Part shown: piece after piece, positions 46,527-64,000 of the stretch
How the letters are laid out: every line of letters starts with the position of its first letter
How positions within the stretch are numbered: position 1 is the stretch's first letter
NCBI RefSeq assembly: GCF_004027225.2
Contig: NC_044288.2
Span: forward strand, 20,780,744 to 20,844,743
Length of the DNA: 64,000 bases
Origin: Strigops habroptila
Lineage: Eukaryota; Chordata; Aves; Psittaciformes; Psittacidae
Direction of reading: 5' to 3'
Position numbers and translations under genes: made by a program
The notes under the pieces: generated by a model
Seen by the model: only the letters and a program-made list of their open reading frames with translations
The model's database searches: none
What the model was told of the DNA's origin: nothing

Positions 46527-64000
<17,474 letters not shown>

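Overview
The window is vertebrate nuclear DNA, most likely from a bird. The evidence is small coding exons with GT/AG borders separated by long introns, several truncated CR1-type LINE copies (one ending in the typical ATTCTATG-like octamer repeats), and exon translations that read as vertebrate neuregulin 2 and PSD2 proteins. No prokaryotic genes, CRISPR arrays, complete viruses or RNA genes were recognised. The species cannot be named from this sequence.

Positions 1 to about 40,670 (+ strand) hold the 3' two thirds of NRG2, an EGF-family ligand precursor for ErbB receptors. The first coding exon seen is the one carrying most of the EGF domain (8332-8452). Two alternative exons follow that each complete the EGF domain (17633-17709, alpha-type; 17961-18019, beta-type). 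Next come a 24-nt microexon (28314-28337), the transmembrane exon (32579-32681) and four cytoplasmic-domain exons, the last with its stop at 40408-40410. The N-terminal and Ig-domain exons must lie upstream of the window. All junction phases agree and give a continuous reading frame of 485 residues in the form that uses the alpha-type exon and the microexon.

Positions 40,670 to about 44,975 are the intergenic space between two convergent genes. It contains two old CR1 copies in opposite orientation, back to back at their truncated 5' ends.

Positions about 44,975-64,000 (- strand) hold the 3' half of PSD2 (EFA6 family, a Sec7-PH exchange factor for ARF6). Eight coding exons encode the last 349 residues: the end of the Sec7 domain, the PH domain, a coiled coil and a C-terminal tail. 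The rest of the gene lies beyond the right edge. The convergent NRG2-PSD2 arrangement matches what I recall of human 5q31, which supports both names.

The most interesting signal is the alternative splicing logic of NRG2. Using either EGF exon alone keeps the frame. Using both shifts the frame, and that shifted frame stays open through the second exon and ends at a stop inside the 24-nt microexon. The resulting tail closely resembles a secreted human NRG2 isoform as I remember it, so the second EGF exon and the microexon appear to code in two frames.
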